Shown one piece after another: positions 1 through 13,600 of a stretch of 64,000 bases of DNA. Positions within the stretch are counted from its first letter, which is position 1. Every line of letters begins with the position of its first letter. Source of the stretch: Thunnus maccoyii. Its lineage: Eukaryota > Chordata > Actinopteri > Scombriformes > Scombridae. The position numbers were made by a program, and so were the translations under genes. The notes under the pieces are model-generated. The model was not told where the DNA came from. It searched no databases and was given only the letters and a program-made list of their open reading frames with translations. The DNA lies in the NCBI RefSeq assembly GCF_910596095.1, contig NC_056550.1, positions 20,580,001-20,644,000 on the forward strand, given 5' to 3'.

Positions 1-3000
1 TTAAACTTCGGTCACTTGAGCATAAATATATGTGGTTTTGGAGCACTTATAAACAACTGATCCTGTCATTTTTCTTGGGAAGATATCCTTCAAAAACCAT
101 ATTAAAATATACATGGGGGTTATTTGGTAAAGAGTCTGTTCAGATGCAGAGATGAGGGAAGTATACATATAACACATATGCTATTATAGATATGAATTAT
201 AGCTTTGAGTTATAGATATGAATTCTGGTGACAGACATACTTTGGTGGTCTGTGTTCTCAGAGATACTGTGAGACCATGTGAGGACAGACATGATCTGCT
301 AGATGAAGAGATAACATGTCATGTTGTTGTTGAGCTGTAATACTATGTAGGAGCTGAGAGCGTCCTCTGGGAAGAATGATATGGCTGCACATTCCTATTC
401 GTGCCAGATGTCCCTGAAGGGGGGCAGCTAACCCCTTTCATCTGTGTGCTTGGCTTACCCGTTATTCATGAAGCATGTGAGGCTTCTTACAACTGGGGCC
501 TTTACTCTTTATATGGCCCTTTAATTTGAATGCCTGACCTCCCACAGCTGACAGAGATGTGGACACGAAAAATGGTGGTGCTTTCAGGGAGGCATGGATG
601 GGAATGATTTTGACATTTGTTCAGGTGTTGTCCCATTTCAGCATGGATCAGTGTCCACCACACATCAATTTCACGTGAGTTAGATACAAAAGCAAACACG
701 GCCAGAGGGGCTACAGCTGCCTGGTGCTCGAATCTTTTGGAGCAAGACCTCTGGACATCACAGTCCAGAGCACAAACATACAACATACGCTTAGCAGCTA
801 CACCTCATCTCTTCACTGTGCAGCCTCTGCTGCTCCAACAGGTTTATGGTCAAGCAATATATGGCGTATGATATATTTCCAACAGCGGCAGAGGCATGTG
901 CAGAAGTTTTTTGCTCCAACAGAACCAATATTCTTTGAATCCTCTGTGGTGCACTCAAACTAAGACCAACTATGAGGGCGCCTCTGGGAGCTGGTACATA
1001 TATGAGCCCTTACTTTTATTTCCTCACATGTAATCTAAGTTGAATAGATATGCTCAAGGCAATTAATTCAATAAATCAAAGAAAACATCTCTTTATATAT
1101 TTATAAGTATTTAATAACATTATAACTCTTGGTGACATTGCATTAATTGGTTATGTATATCCTTTGTAAAGAATGACGCAGAATCATATTTACAATGGCA
1201 GAAACAACAGTGTGCTTTGGAATATGGAGTTGCTCCCTAGTTGCACATTTCGAGAGCAGAGGCTCAAAGTTACAGCTCAGAGATGTTTACTGCAACGGGC
1301 ACAATAGGAGGAAGTTCCGTGAAGTGGAAAGAGATAACACCGAGATGTGTTTGACAGTTTGTTGGATTTCTACAAATTAAAGGGAACACATAGTCCTCAA
1401 GTGAAATAACAAGTCTGATGTAGGAAATGGACAAATAGACACTGTGAACAAAGATACAGAGCAGCCTTAACAGATACATACTGAGAGAGCAGCACAGTGA
1501 TGCATTCGGGTTCATATTTTTAACCCGTTGTGCTACTGCAACAGGATTAACTCATTGTGGTTCATTTAGCAATTGTTTTTTCTCACTCAAGTATGGAGTT
1601 AGAAAAGAATATAACGCAAACCATAAATATACAATTTTTATGTGCCTCCATTATAAAAATGGTGGACGGTAAATTGAATTGATTAAGGTATAAGGTATGG
1701 TATAAAGGCATGATTTGTCCACATTGTAACAAAGGCAGTGAAAGACACTGTTGTTGCACAATACATGTGGCTGGCTATTGTGGTAGTTGTATGAAAACTT
1801 GTTGCTTAGGTGTTAATGTGTTTCACAATAATAGACCTCTTTCATTAAGTGCAGGTAGCCCAGCGTTTGAGCCCTGATCGACCTTAGTTTGCCTCCAGGC
1901 AACAGTTGCATATGATTACCATAAATCATTGTATGTATGTAAGAGACATACATGAATTAAACTCTTACACCATTGTATCATTTGCATTTCATTAATTATT
2001 TAATAGATAAATCACTTTAAATTGCTTTTGTATATGAAATGTGCTATATAAATACCCGGTTTGCCTTATGGAGAGTATTTTATCATAATAACTATGTGGC
2101 CATCTAATTTCTTCATCAATCATCAAAGACAAAAAAAATAAAGTGAGATCTCTCCCTGCAAGTTACTTCATCAGTCCTCATGGGAAATCCATCCTCTGCA
2201 GTTGACCCACCCTGACTGTTCAGGAGAAGTGAGCAGTTACAGCACAGCTCCCCTCGACTACAGGTCTGATGTCAGTTCCTCAGTCAAAAGCAATAGCAGA
2301 AATTTTCCCAACTCCAAAGGAAAGGTGGAAGGAAAAATGCCACTACTCCGAGGACCTAAATTTCCTCAGACCTCAAGATTTTTTTAGAAGCTTCCCTTAC
2401 TTCAGACATCTCATCTGAATTTATGAGTGACGGTGGTGAACAATGGAATTTTAATGTGCTGTTCCTGTCTGTTATATGAACTGTGACGCACAGTCTAAAT
2501 GCATGAATGAAACAACAAGTTGAGAGCCCGTCCGCTGAGCAGACTGAGTCGCACAAAGCAAGTCCTGCTGGTTTAAATGGTTCTGGCTTAATGAACATCG
2601 ACTTAGAATAATCTTTACAGCCAGGTCGCAGGTGCACACTCCAGGCTACTGTTAACTCAGTCAATCTGACAAACATTGATCAAAGGCACTCAGGCTCACA
2701 GAAGTGTAGCACACATCTTATACAATACTGCTTCTCATAGGATGCAGGAGGGTTATCTACCAGAAACTTAACTAAGTGAGGAAAGTGGTCAGAAATTTGA
2801 TCCCAAGAACGCTGACATTTTAAATCAAACATAGCAGTTTCATTCAGTGTTTCTTACAGGCAGCAGAGGTATTGTTAGCGGTCACACTATGTTGACCAAT
2901 ATACAGTATTTTCCCAATTCCAGGCCTGGTGAGGATTATTTTTTTTTAAAGATGACTGCTCAGTGCTGTGGACCAATTCTTCAGGATAGCAGCCACCACA

Positions 3001-6000
3001 TTGCAAAATGCTTGAGGGAAGTCATTAGCACAAAGCTGAAGAACTTAAGTTTGGCTTTAGAGTGGCTATTGAATTTTTAATTATCCTCTACAGATTTTGT
3101 TTTTCATATTTTTCATGAAGTAGACTCAACATGTTCTTGCTCATGGTCCAGTCTCATTGGGAATAGGTGAAAATGAAGATATCCCAATGATTAAACTAGT
3201 TATTGTTTAACCTTTAAGCACAATTAAAGGAAATCGTTAAGTTTAATGAAATACTGGTGTGCTACTTTACCTTCTGAAAGGTTTTCCTCATTAGAATGGT
3301 CTCACAAGGTCAAGTATGTGTTTCTGCTCTGTTGACTATATGAGTTGTGCCTTTCTCATTAGACTTTTTTCCCACAGGGAAGATCATGTCAGATTTAGCC
3401 CTCTACACTAAAACTATGGCAGGAGCATTGCTTTTATTAAAGTAAATCCTGTTCTAATCCTTTAAGGAAGGATGCTGAATTTTTTTTTTTTATATCTTAA
3501 CTTACTGCTGATTATTCACCCTCCATGGAATTCTTTGGTTCATTTCATAATGCAACACAGAAGGTCTGGGATAACTCTCTATTTTAAGCATCATTTTGGC
3601 CAGAGTCTCACCATCACTTCACTACAGAGCTACTTGTCTTTCGCTTGACAAGGTGCATGCCCCAGAGCAGAGCACTGAGAGCTCTACATACTCTCAAGGA
3701 AACTGAAGGGGCAATGGCTCTAAAAAAGAAGCAGCAGACAAAATTCTGGTCAGAATCAAACTGTACGATGATAAAATAAAAAAGGAAATGAATTATGTTT
3801 CAATACAGACTCTACTCATTCTTTTTGCTAGCAAGATTTTCACCAAGATCAATACCATCTCCAAATCCTTTCTTAACAAACAACCTTTTTTTGTCCACTA
3901 GCCTGTTAGATTTAGATTTGTGATAAATATAATTGCATGGATGCTCCTTGATGGAGGTTGCCTGATCCAAAGCTCAAGCACACTAATTAGGAATGTAGGA
4001 ATAATCCAATGCCAATATTAGGTTGCCCTGAGCACCAGCTCTGGATAAGCATTTGTGAAGGTCATCCCCCTCAATCAGCTCTGCTGGTTATCATGTCAGA
4101 CCAGAAATCGTGACTCACAAGGCTTTCAGACTCAATAAACGTCTTAACCTGTGACTTTTATTCCTTTTAATTTAGAAAGAATAAACACATCACAAGGGAA
4201 ACTACTGTTTGTAAAGTAAATTGAAAAAAAATGATTCCCTTGCAAATAGGATTCTCTAAGCTCTGAAACTCCAAAGTGGAAAAGTAAATGGTGAAAAAAA
4301 AGAATAAAAATCACTTTATAATCTATTTTCAGCAGCATGTATTTTATAATCATACATACACAACCTGCATGTTCTTTTAACCTAATGGGCATGTAGTGCT
4401 AATGGCAATGTCTGGTCCTCTTCATTTTTCTGCACCCCAATTGCTAATTGCTAATTTTCTTGTTGCCACACTCAAAATACTGTCACTTCAGATATATGAT
4501 TTAAAATCTGACATTCACCTTAATGAATATTTCATTCAAGTACAAATTCAAGTATCAGAAATTGCAGCCAAAATCAGGCTTCATATCCTTTGATCAAAAC
4601 ACTGTTCTAATGATACTAATGATACTGTTAGGCCGGCTTAAACTGTTAATTAAACATTTTGAATACACAGTAGTTTATGCTAAAAACTGCTCTAATTTCA
4701 CCAATTACTTTGGTGTTCATCTGACTCATCCATGTCACTTTTTTTGGCATAACGCCACAGTTACACACTCCTCAGTCACAGCTCAGAGTCCCATAACCCA
4801 GAAATTTTCACTTCAATTGACTATGTTTGTTTTGAGGCACAACTAAATGTGCAACCGAAATAAATGTGAAGCTGTAGTGGGAAACCTGAACTGTAACTTT
4901 GGAATAAAAGGGACTCCACAATGTGTTACACTGATATTATCCTGAGCAAAGACCAACAGCAGCCACCAAGCCTGGATACTGAAGCCAGTTTGTTGGCATC
5001 TTAAGCTGCAGTTTCTCTAATGGCCACTAGATGCTGGCTCTCAACAAAATGTGTATTGAAGTGACTGAGAAAACCCACTACTTCTATTTTGAAATACAAA
5101 GTCCATCTATTTTTTATACAGGATGTATGTATGTGTTTATGACAATTTAAAGATCATCAAGATTTTAAGGCTTAAAGAAAGGAAGGTTTCCATTTCTCTG
5201 CTGCTCTTGTTTCTGTATTGTACCATGTCAGTCACTACTGCCCCCCATACGGCAACACCCATAGTAAATCTTACACCCCCAAAATGTCCTGACATCTTTA
5301 AAGTATGAAATGTATGCGAATGAGAGGGGGCACTAGTGTAACAAGCTTCATAAAATGAGCAAAATGTCTTGGAATGAAAGTGAAATGCAAACTTTTGTTA
5401 TTAATTTCATTGTTTTTTGTTAAGCTTTTCTTTTCTTTGTTCATGTATATCACTTCTTTCAGTGTCCAGGTTTAAGGGGGCTTTGACTATAATATACACC
5501 CTCAGACTGCACAGAAACCTGCATAGTAAACTACTACATACTATACTATTTTTCTACCTATTTTAGAGTAAATCAATGCATAAACACATACAAATAAGCT
5601 TAGAATACCCCGATGATAAGAATATTTAAATAGACGGTGATATAAATAGATGATTATTGAATAAGCAGAATAAGCATTTGAGGGAGCCTTTAGTGTCTGA
5701 TTTCCATCCTTCTTGTAACGTAGGTAAGGCCATTCTTCTCCCCTACTGGGGCCTCATGCTGCCAGCAGCAAGAAAATGACAGAATGAGAATGAACAGCAA
5801 TGCAGCAGTCTTTAAATTTCATAAATAAGCATATGTATAAATATTTGATGAAGACAATTAAAGAAAAAAGCTGTACTAAGTGAAAATAAACATCAAATTC
5901 TTCAAATGCTTTTGGATACTGAAGGACTCTGGTGGAACAACCATACACTTATTTTTAACCTTTAAGGTCAAGGTTAAACTTTGATTCAAAACCTACTTCT

Positions 6001-6239
6001 ACATGTACAGTATGTCTGCATTTCAAACCTAATATACAAATAGCTGCTTGATTAGTCTGATCAACATTTTCCCTTTAACTGATGGTGTTTGTTAAGAATT
6101 GACTGCTAAAGCACAAGATAATGTTTTAGTGGCTTAGTTGATGACCTTGTTTACGATTTTAATGATAAATTAAAATTCTCATTAGTTGCCCCCGCACAAA
6201 TCAGAAAAGGCAATTATTTGGCAAATCACCATGAAAAAC
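1..6239. other. Gene-free AT-rich intergenic DNA
   Basis: I read both strands and found no exon with recognisable similarity. The open frames here are short and low in information. A stretch at about 1985-2055, reading like 'gcttttgtatatgaaatgtgctatataaata', resembles the 3' tail shared by many fish retroposons, but no body precedes it. Around 4940-5080 the words 'ccactagatgctggctc' and 'caaaatgtgt' recur in the compound repeat at 27.86 kb, so this may be a degraded relative. Nothing else is supported. Confidence 0.6.
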
Positions 6240-8111
6240 TGCTGCAATTTGTCAGCTGAAAAGAAATTGCTGAAAAACTGAAGGACGGCGGAGGAAAACT
6301 ACATGTTCAAGATCAAGTTATAATATACGATAATGCAATCAAGAAAGAGAGACAAGCCAATTTCTCAAAGAAAAACAAAATAATCCAAACATGCTTTTTT
6401 TCCATAACTGACAGTTTTTTAAATCCATCACCTGCTGTCAGTCTTTATAACAACTCAACTCTTAAATGTGAATTGCTTCATTTGTTAAAGAAAAAATAGT
6501 TTCTATTAGAGCCAGCATTGTAAATACAGACACTTCCTGGGACCTCCCTGCCCATGGGCCTCCATCTATGATGTCATCCTTTGATTTGATGTCAGAAGAT
6601 GCCATTAGTGAAGTAATTAATAGGATGAAGTCTTCCACATGTGCTCTAGACCCCATCCCAAACAAACTGTTTAAATCCTGCTGCCATAGCCACTCCCAAG
6701 TAACAAGTATAATAAAATCCTCTCTTCATTTAGGCATCTTCCCCACAGCTTTCAAGAGTTCAATGGTAAAACCTCTCCCCAAGAAATCCAATCCAGATTA
6801 CTCAGAGCTAAACAATTACAAACCCATTTCTAATCTACCTTGGTAAACTTTTAGAGAAATTTGTTGTTAATCAACTACTTGCTCATCTAACCAAGAAAGG
6901 CATTTTAGAAAAACTCTAATCAATTTATCGAGCATACCACAGCCTTGAGACAGCCCTGCTGAAAATTATAAATGTCCACAAAATTTTAATTGACAGACTT
7001 GAGAAATGGGTTGGTCTCTCTGACCGTGTTTTAGCTTGGTTTCTGTCTTATTTAACTGGTGCAAAGGTTTATGTCAGCCTGGTTGCTTATGTATCAGTGA
7101 CTCATGGTATAGAATATGGTATTCCTCAAGGAAGCATTCTCGGCCCAGTTTCGTTTACATTATATATGCTCCCGCTTGCAAACATTATTAACCATCGCCA
7201 CGTCAATTACCATTTTTATGCTGATGTCACACAATTGTACATCTCTGTATCACCAAATGACCCCAACGCACTGCATGCTCTCATTGCCTGTCTCAATGAC
7301 AATAATGTATGAATGGGTAAAAACTTTTTAAAATTAAATGAGGAGAAAACTGAAATTCTTTTAATAGGACCCAAAGCAGCAAGAGAAAAACTGCAATCAA
7401 TGCTTGGTGGTCTTAGCAAACAGGTTAAAACACAAGTCACAAACTTGGGAGTGATTTTAGACTGATTCAAATTTTAATTCTCATTTCAACATTAAAACAT
7501 CCTTTTTTATCTCAGAAACATTGCCAAAGTCAGACCTTTTTTAATTCAGAGAGATGCTGAGATGCTCATTCATGCTTTTATTTCTAGCCGTTAAGACTAT
7601 TGTAATTCCCTTTTTACTGGATTACCTAAAAAGTCTACCCTACTGCTTAAGACACTGCACTGGCTACCTGTATCTTTCAGAAATTATTTTAAAGTTCTTT
7701 TACTTGTTTATAAAGTTTTAAATGACCTTGCTCCTCCATACATCAGAGATTTTCTTTCATTTTATGTTCCAGCCAGACCACTGAGGTCCTCCACCACTTC
7801 TCTTATAAATGTTCCTTATGTGTCCCATAAAAGTACCGGTGAGGCTGCCTTCTGATTTTATGCCCTTAACCTGTTGAACACACTGCCTCTGGATATTACA
7901 ATGGCAAGCTCTCTAAGTAGTTTTAAAAGGAAATTAAAGACCTACCTTCTGAATCATTTTATCCCTGGTATTTATTTTATTGACTTTTATTCTACTTTCA
8001 AAAAGTTATTGTTTTATTGTTGTATTTTTAAGTCTGACAAAAATGTATTTATTGTTGTCTATTTTGCTTTTTATAATATATTACATAAATAAAGTTGAGT
8101 TGAGTTGAGTT
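6240..8111 (+). mobile_element. Dead CR1/L2-type LINE, copy 1 (reverse transcriptase to 3' tail)
   Basis: This is a 5'-truncated non-LTR retrotransposon. Translated pieces in changing frames give the linker before the reverse transcriptase (6.25-6.55 kb), fingers and palm motifs such as 'YKPISNLPW' (about 6.82 kb) and 'YGIPQGSILGPV' (about 7.12 kb), the catalytic region 'FYADVTQLYIS' (about 7.21 kb) where the family has YADD, and the C-terminal 'LHWLPVSFRNYFKVL' and 'STGEAAF' region (7.65-7.85 kb). In-frame stops at 6917-6919 and 7592-7594, plus frame breaks, show it is a pseudogene. The 3' end is AATAAA followed by GTTGA pentamers (about 8090-8111), the kind of short tandem tail found in CR1/L2-clade elements. 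The clade is inferred; RTE or Rex1 membership cannot be excluded without alignment. Confidence 0.85.
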
Positions 8112-8640
8112 GTCTCTTGCCCCAGTTAGGCTGGATGATATATCGCTGGATGATTTTGTTTTTGCACAATGTGTAAAATATCCACATTGTGAAGACTGTA
8201 TTATTACAACATGCACAAAAACGTTACATTCATTCAAAAAGGAACATAGATGACAACTGGCTACATATGCTGTCTTGAATCACAACAGTAAACTGTGGCA
8301 AGAATACTTACAATTTGACTGTTGTGACTTCAGGTGGCTCGCTGGCTGCGGTTTTCTCATAGTGAATTTAACTGTCGCATCTACGAGAGGGACAGACTGA
8401 AAAAATACTGCAAATAGGTCAGCACTCTCGGCCTGTGTGTGTGTGTTTTATCTCTTGTTACAAGAGGTGAAGCCTCGGGAGTCTACTGAAAAGTGTACAA
8501 ATTCTACTTTGTTCAGTCTGTACCTACTAAATGTGTAGCTAATGGAAGTTAACCATACAACCATACAGCTCAAGGTGCTTCACGTCATTAACAGTGAAAA
8601 AAAGAAAAGAAAAAAAAAAACCCTGACAGATACAACACAA
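8112..8640. repeat. Flank of LINE copy 1, first copy of a tandem duplication
   Basis: This non-LINE sequence follows the GTTGA tail and is repeated almost base for base after LINE copy 2 (9895-10290 and 10575-10662). It contains 'ggctggatgatatatcgctgg', a short GT run near 8436, and the phrase 'catacagctcaaggtgcttcac' followed by an A-rich stretch. Compared with the second copy it lacks about 260 bases after 'gaagttaacc' (about 8552). It is the right half of duplication unit 1, which runs about 6813-8640. Confidence 0.8.
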
Positions 8641-9894
8641 CAATTACAAACCCATTTCTAATCTGCCTCGGTAAACTTTTAGAGAAATTTGTTGTTAATC
8701 AACTACTTGCTCATCTAACCAAGAAAGGCATTTTAGAAAAACTCTAATCAATTTATCGAGCATACCACAGCCTTGAGACAGCCCTGCTGAAAATTATAAA
8801 TGACCACAAAATTTTAATTGACAGACTTGAGAAATGGGTTGGTCTCTCTGACCGTGTTTTAGCTTGGTTTCTGTCTTATTTAACTGGTGCAAAGGTTTTT
8901 GTCAGCCTGGTTGCTTATGTATCACAGACTCATGGTATAAAATATGGTATTCCTCAAGGAAGCATTCGCGGCCCAGTTTTGTTTACATATATATGCTCCC
9001 GATTGCAAACATTATTAACCATCACCACGTCAATTACCATTTTCATGCTAATGACACACAATTATACATTTCTATCGCCAAATGACCCCAACACACGGCA
9101 TGCTCTCATTGCCTGTCTCAATGACAATAATGTATGAATGGGTAAAAACTTTTTAAAATTAAATGAGAAGAAAACTGAAATCCTTTTAATAGGACCCAAA
9201 GCAGCAAGACAAAAACTGCAATCAATTTTATCTCAGAAACATTTTCAATTTCAGACCTTTTTTTTAACTCAGAGAGATGCTGAGATGCTCATTCATGCTT
9301 TTATTTCTAGCCGTTAAGACTATTGTAATTCCCTTTTTACTGGATTACCTAAAAAGTCTATAAGAAAACTACAAATAGTTCAGAATGCTGCAGACAGTCT
9401 TAACTAAAGCAAAGAAAATGGATCACATCACCCTACTGCTTAAGACACTGCACTGGCTACCTGTATCTTTCAGAAATTATTTTAAAGTTCTTTTACTTGT
9501 TTATAAAGTTTTAAATGACCTTGCTCCTCCATACATCAGAGATTTTCTTTCATTTTATGTTCCAGCCAGACCACTGAGGTCCTCCACCACTTCTCTTTTA
9601 AATGTTCCTTATGTGTCCCATAAAAGTACCGGTGAGGCTGCCTTCTGATTTTATGCCCTTAACCTGTTGAACACACTGCTTCTGGATATTACAACGTCAA
9701 GCTTTCTCAGTAGTTTTAAAAGGAAATTAAAGACCTATCTTCTGAATCATTTTATCCCTGGTATTTATTTTATTGACCTTTATTCTACTTAATTTTAAGT
9801 AGAATAATTTTAAGCCTGACAAAAATGTATTTATTGTTGTCTATTTTGCTTTTCATAATATATTATATAAATAAAGTTGAGTCGAGTTGAGTTG
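8641..9894 (+). mobile_element. Dead CR1/L2-type LINE, copy 2 (from tandem duplication)
   Basis: This copy begins abruptly at 'caattacaaacccatttc', matching copy 1 from about 6813. It carries the same in-frame stops (8745-8747 and 9315-9317) at the same codons. The catalytic region here reads 'FHANDTQLYIS', a different change from copy 1. It keeps about 70 bases (9362-9432) that copy 1 lost and lacks part of the segment after the 'KTEILL' motif that copy 1 retains. The C-terminal block 'LLLKTLHWLPVSFRNYFKVL' to 'STGEAAF' is open from 9385 to 9648. The tail of GTTGA/GTCGA pentamers ends near 9894. Confidence 0.85.
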
Positions 9895-10662
9895 TCTCTT
9901 GCCCCAGTTAGGCTGGATGATATATCGCTGGATGATTTTATTTTTGCTCAATGTGTAAAATATCCACATTGTGAAGACTGTATTATTACAACATGCACAA
10001 AAATGTTACATTCATTCAAAAAGGAACATAGATGACAACTGGTTACATGGCAAGAATACTTACAATTTGACTGTTGTGACTTCAGGTGGCTCGTTGGCTG
10101 CGGTTTTCTCATAGTGAATTTAACTGTTGCATCTACGAGAGGCACAGACTGAAAAAATACTGCAAATAGGTCAGCACTCTCGGCCTGCGTGTGTGTTGTT
10201 TTATCTCTTGTTACAAGAGGTGAAGCCTCGGGAGTCGACTGAAAAGTGTACAAATTCTACTTTGTTCAGTCTGTCCCTACTTGATGTGTAACTGATGGTA
10301 GTTAGCCAGATGTCTGCAGTTGTAGGGTGACATCAAGAAACATAAACAGCAGTGTGCAGATTTTTCTGTTTTATCTGTGCTGAAACTGATCATCAAAGTG
10401 GATGGTCATGGTCATGCTGTCCTTAGTTGAAGCATCTGGTACCGATAGCCCAGGGTCGTAGCGGATAACCTGTATCTTTTTTATATGAATAACTGACAGC
10501 CTTGCAGGTGGTGCTGGCTTTCATTAAATCAAATGAAAATTGTAAATCATCCAAAAAAATAGATTTTATTTTTCAACCATACAGCCATACAGCTCAAGAT
10601 GCTTCACATCATGAACAGTGAAAAAAAGGAAAAAAAAAAACCTGACAGATACAACACATCAA
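9895..10662. repeat. Flank of LINE copy 2, second copy of the tandem duplication
   Basis: This repeats 8112-8640 with scattered substitutions. It also has about 260 bases (roughly 10300-10565) between 'gtagttagcc' and 'ccatacagccatacagctc' that the first copy lacks. The second unit ends near 10662, where 'gatacaacaca' runs into unrelated sequence. No gene is present. Confidence 0.75.
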
Positions 10663-13600
10663 TACACCAGAATGAATCTGGTCTGTTTGAAATGTAGTGC
10701 TTTTATACCTCAGAATTTTACTGCATTACATAAGGTTTAATTGAAACACTGTTTTCAGCTACACTTCCTTGTGTTGGTCCTATAATCACACTAAGATAAC
10801 AACAAAAGGAAGAATATAGTTTAATACATCAAAACATGTTACATTGGCAGAGTGATAAAAGAAGCAATTATCACTGTCATGTTGCTCATTGAGCTTTATT
10901 GTCGCCTCTTAGCGTGCACGCCCAATATTGATATCTCTATCCACCTTCATCCTAATTACGCTCAGAATAATAGCTTGCTGACACGTGAAAAGCATGGCCT
11001 TATGGGAGCACGATACTAAACATAGCCTTCAGGACCTTTCATAATTATCTTCTCGGGGCCTATAATTTACAACTAAGATTTGTATTGCTGTTCAAGGAGA
11101 TAGAAGTGCACAGTCATTTACCAACCATGGGTTTATTTATATGCACCACAGGCAGCGATTTGCTTTTGCAATTTTTTTTTAATTGGCTTTGTGCATTGGC
11201 AACAAATCAATGTTCATCAATGTTCACTGTTCATCTTTATGGATGCTATACTGTTGTATCATCATGATTTTCAAGGCAGCTTCCCTTGATGTACAGTAGT
11301 AAATAATTCAGCAGGATTTTGACGGATACAAAATCCTTTTGCAATTGACACAAACGATCTGGCCCCTTTGAAGCATGGTTAGTCGGCTCATCATGCTTTG
11401 AAGACTCAGAACCAAAGAGCTAATTGCCAGACATTACAGCTGACAAATGTTGTTAATTACCCTCATTGGAGTGTTTTATATTTGAGATAAAGTTGTCTTT
11501 AAGTTACCTTTGTCGACACCTTTATTCCTCCAGGTACTATACAAATGTCCAGAGGCAGATTAACATGGATGCTCTTTACCAGAGATTGAGAAATTGAGCC
11601 AGTAAGTTACCACCACTGTAGCCTACTGTATTTGGCTAATAAATTAGGCTCACGCCCCTTTTTTGAAGCTAACCGCCTGCACTCTTATTCAATGTGTTAT
11701 GTAATATGTAAATTCATTTAAGTGTTGCTCTTTTGTCACACAAACTACATATTCGGAGTGAGCTACAGTACCCACTGTTTAGCACCAATAAATGTACCTA
11801 TATGACAAGAAACATCAGGGAAAGTTTTATTCCAAAATGTAAACAATTCATTTTACTACTACTACTAAAATGTCTGCAGTTACTACCACATTAACTTTGG
11901 AAGCAAAGTTAACTTGGTGAATGTCACACTGGTTCATTGTGACTAAAAACTTCTGTAAAACTTGTTGCACCCCACTTTCACAGTATGAAAGTAGATTGCA
12001 GTCTCATTGTAGGCAGACTTTTTCTACGTCTATTATTTTATGTAGCTTGCAAAGCATGATGAATGCCTCATAGCTCATTCAAGATGTGTAAATACATTTA
12101 CTTTGCATGAATCTTGCTTTATGATTTTCTGATTGACTGAAGAAGAGTTCCTAGGTTTTAAATTCAGTCCTTGTAACACATTTGTCAATGTAAATAAGTA
12201 AGTAAGTTAAGGTGAACATTTCCAAATAAAATTTCATTGTGAAACTGCACATGAGACCCAAGTATGGGCTCCAGGTTCTTGTAATAACAAGATCTTTTCT
12301 GTGGTACATAGATACTGTATGTTTTGCCTTGATCACTGTTAATACCCACAGGGCTACAATTCAAATGACTCTGAGTTGATCACAATCATACTTTCAGTGC
12401 AGTTCCTGAGAGCAACACTTGATTGAAAATGGCGTGCTGGGCTTCAGATTTGGAGCAGTCTGATAAGCAGTTTGCAGAACTAATAAGAGCTGAACAGCTC
12501 TGTTAACAGTTGTCTTGGGAGGGGCAACATCCAGCTCTTATTTCATCAGACCACTGATTGCAGGGATTAATTGACTCTGCAGTCCTGGCATGTGTCTCAC
12601 AAGAGTGCCTCCATCACAATGTGGGAATTCTTGATACAGATTAACTGTTGCGTAATTGGTTTTGGCAAGATTTCATAACAGAGATTTTTAACTGACATCA
12701 AGAAACACAACTTTGAAAGGCTAAAAATGCTGACGACACTGCTCTGTATGGGTTATGAATCTGCCACTTTGTGTGCATTTAATTAACTTAACTTCTAACT
12801 AATAATTTCTCAAGATGTCTATCTGTATGTTTACAAGCATATCTAAGCTCTACATCACATGGTCAGCTTTGATGGTGTCTGGACCCACGGTTGGACAAAT
12901 GCAGCAGCAGTTTCGGGCAAAAGACAGATGCTTTAATCTACCATATTCATGCACAGCTGCAATGAAAGTTGTCCACAGACCCTGTTTTAGGTCTTTTCAA
13001 ATGGTTAAATCTATTTCTTGCTTATGTTATGCAATTTCTGAACTTCTGAAGCATCAACATTTTAAAACCATAACCTTTAAAGGCTGACTGTTTCCTTTCA
13101 AACATCCGGGTCATTAGCCCAATACCCACCAGCCTACTGTTGCTGACACTGATGTTAAGTTTGGGAATTATTAGTGATACCATGGGCTAAATTAAATTAA
13201 AGAATGCACACTGCAGTAAATACAGTGTACAGCAACTCCAATGAATGCCCAGAGTACTGTATGTATAAAAATGGTGGTTGTGGGATATCAGAATTAAATG
13301 CTGAGCCTCCTGTAGGCTTTTCACATCTCTGAATGGAGGTGCCAACTTTACAACCCTAATGAAACACCAAGCCTCCTCAGGCCTTTGCCCTACTTTTACA
13401 GCACTTAAGACAGTCACATCAGGTACCCGTGTACTATTTTTACCTGACAGTGGAGTCGTTCAATCAACCGGAGGAAAATTAATGAAACGCATGGCATAAT
13501 TGAAATGTTCAACTTGAAACTGTCCAGGGCAGTGGCCCAAAATGCAAGGCGCGGGGGAGGCACACACTAGTAGCAACTGGTGTTGGGGTCAGATGGCTGG

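Noticed and set aside
1850-1915. Possible tRNA-derived SINE head ('ggtagcccagcgtttgagcc')
   Set aside because: A and B boxes are not both convincing and no cloverleaf could be folded.
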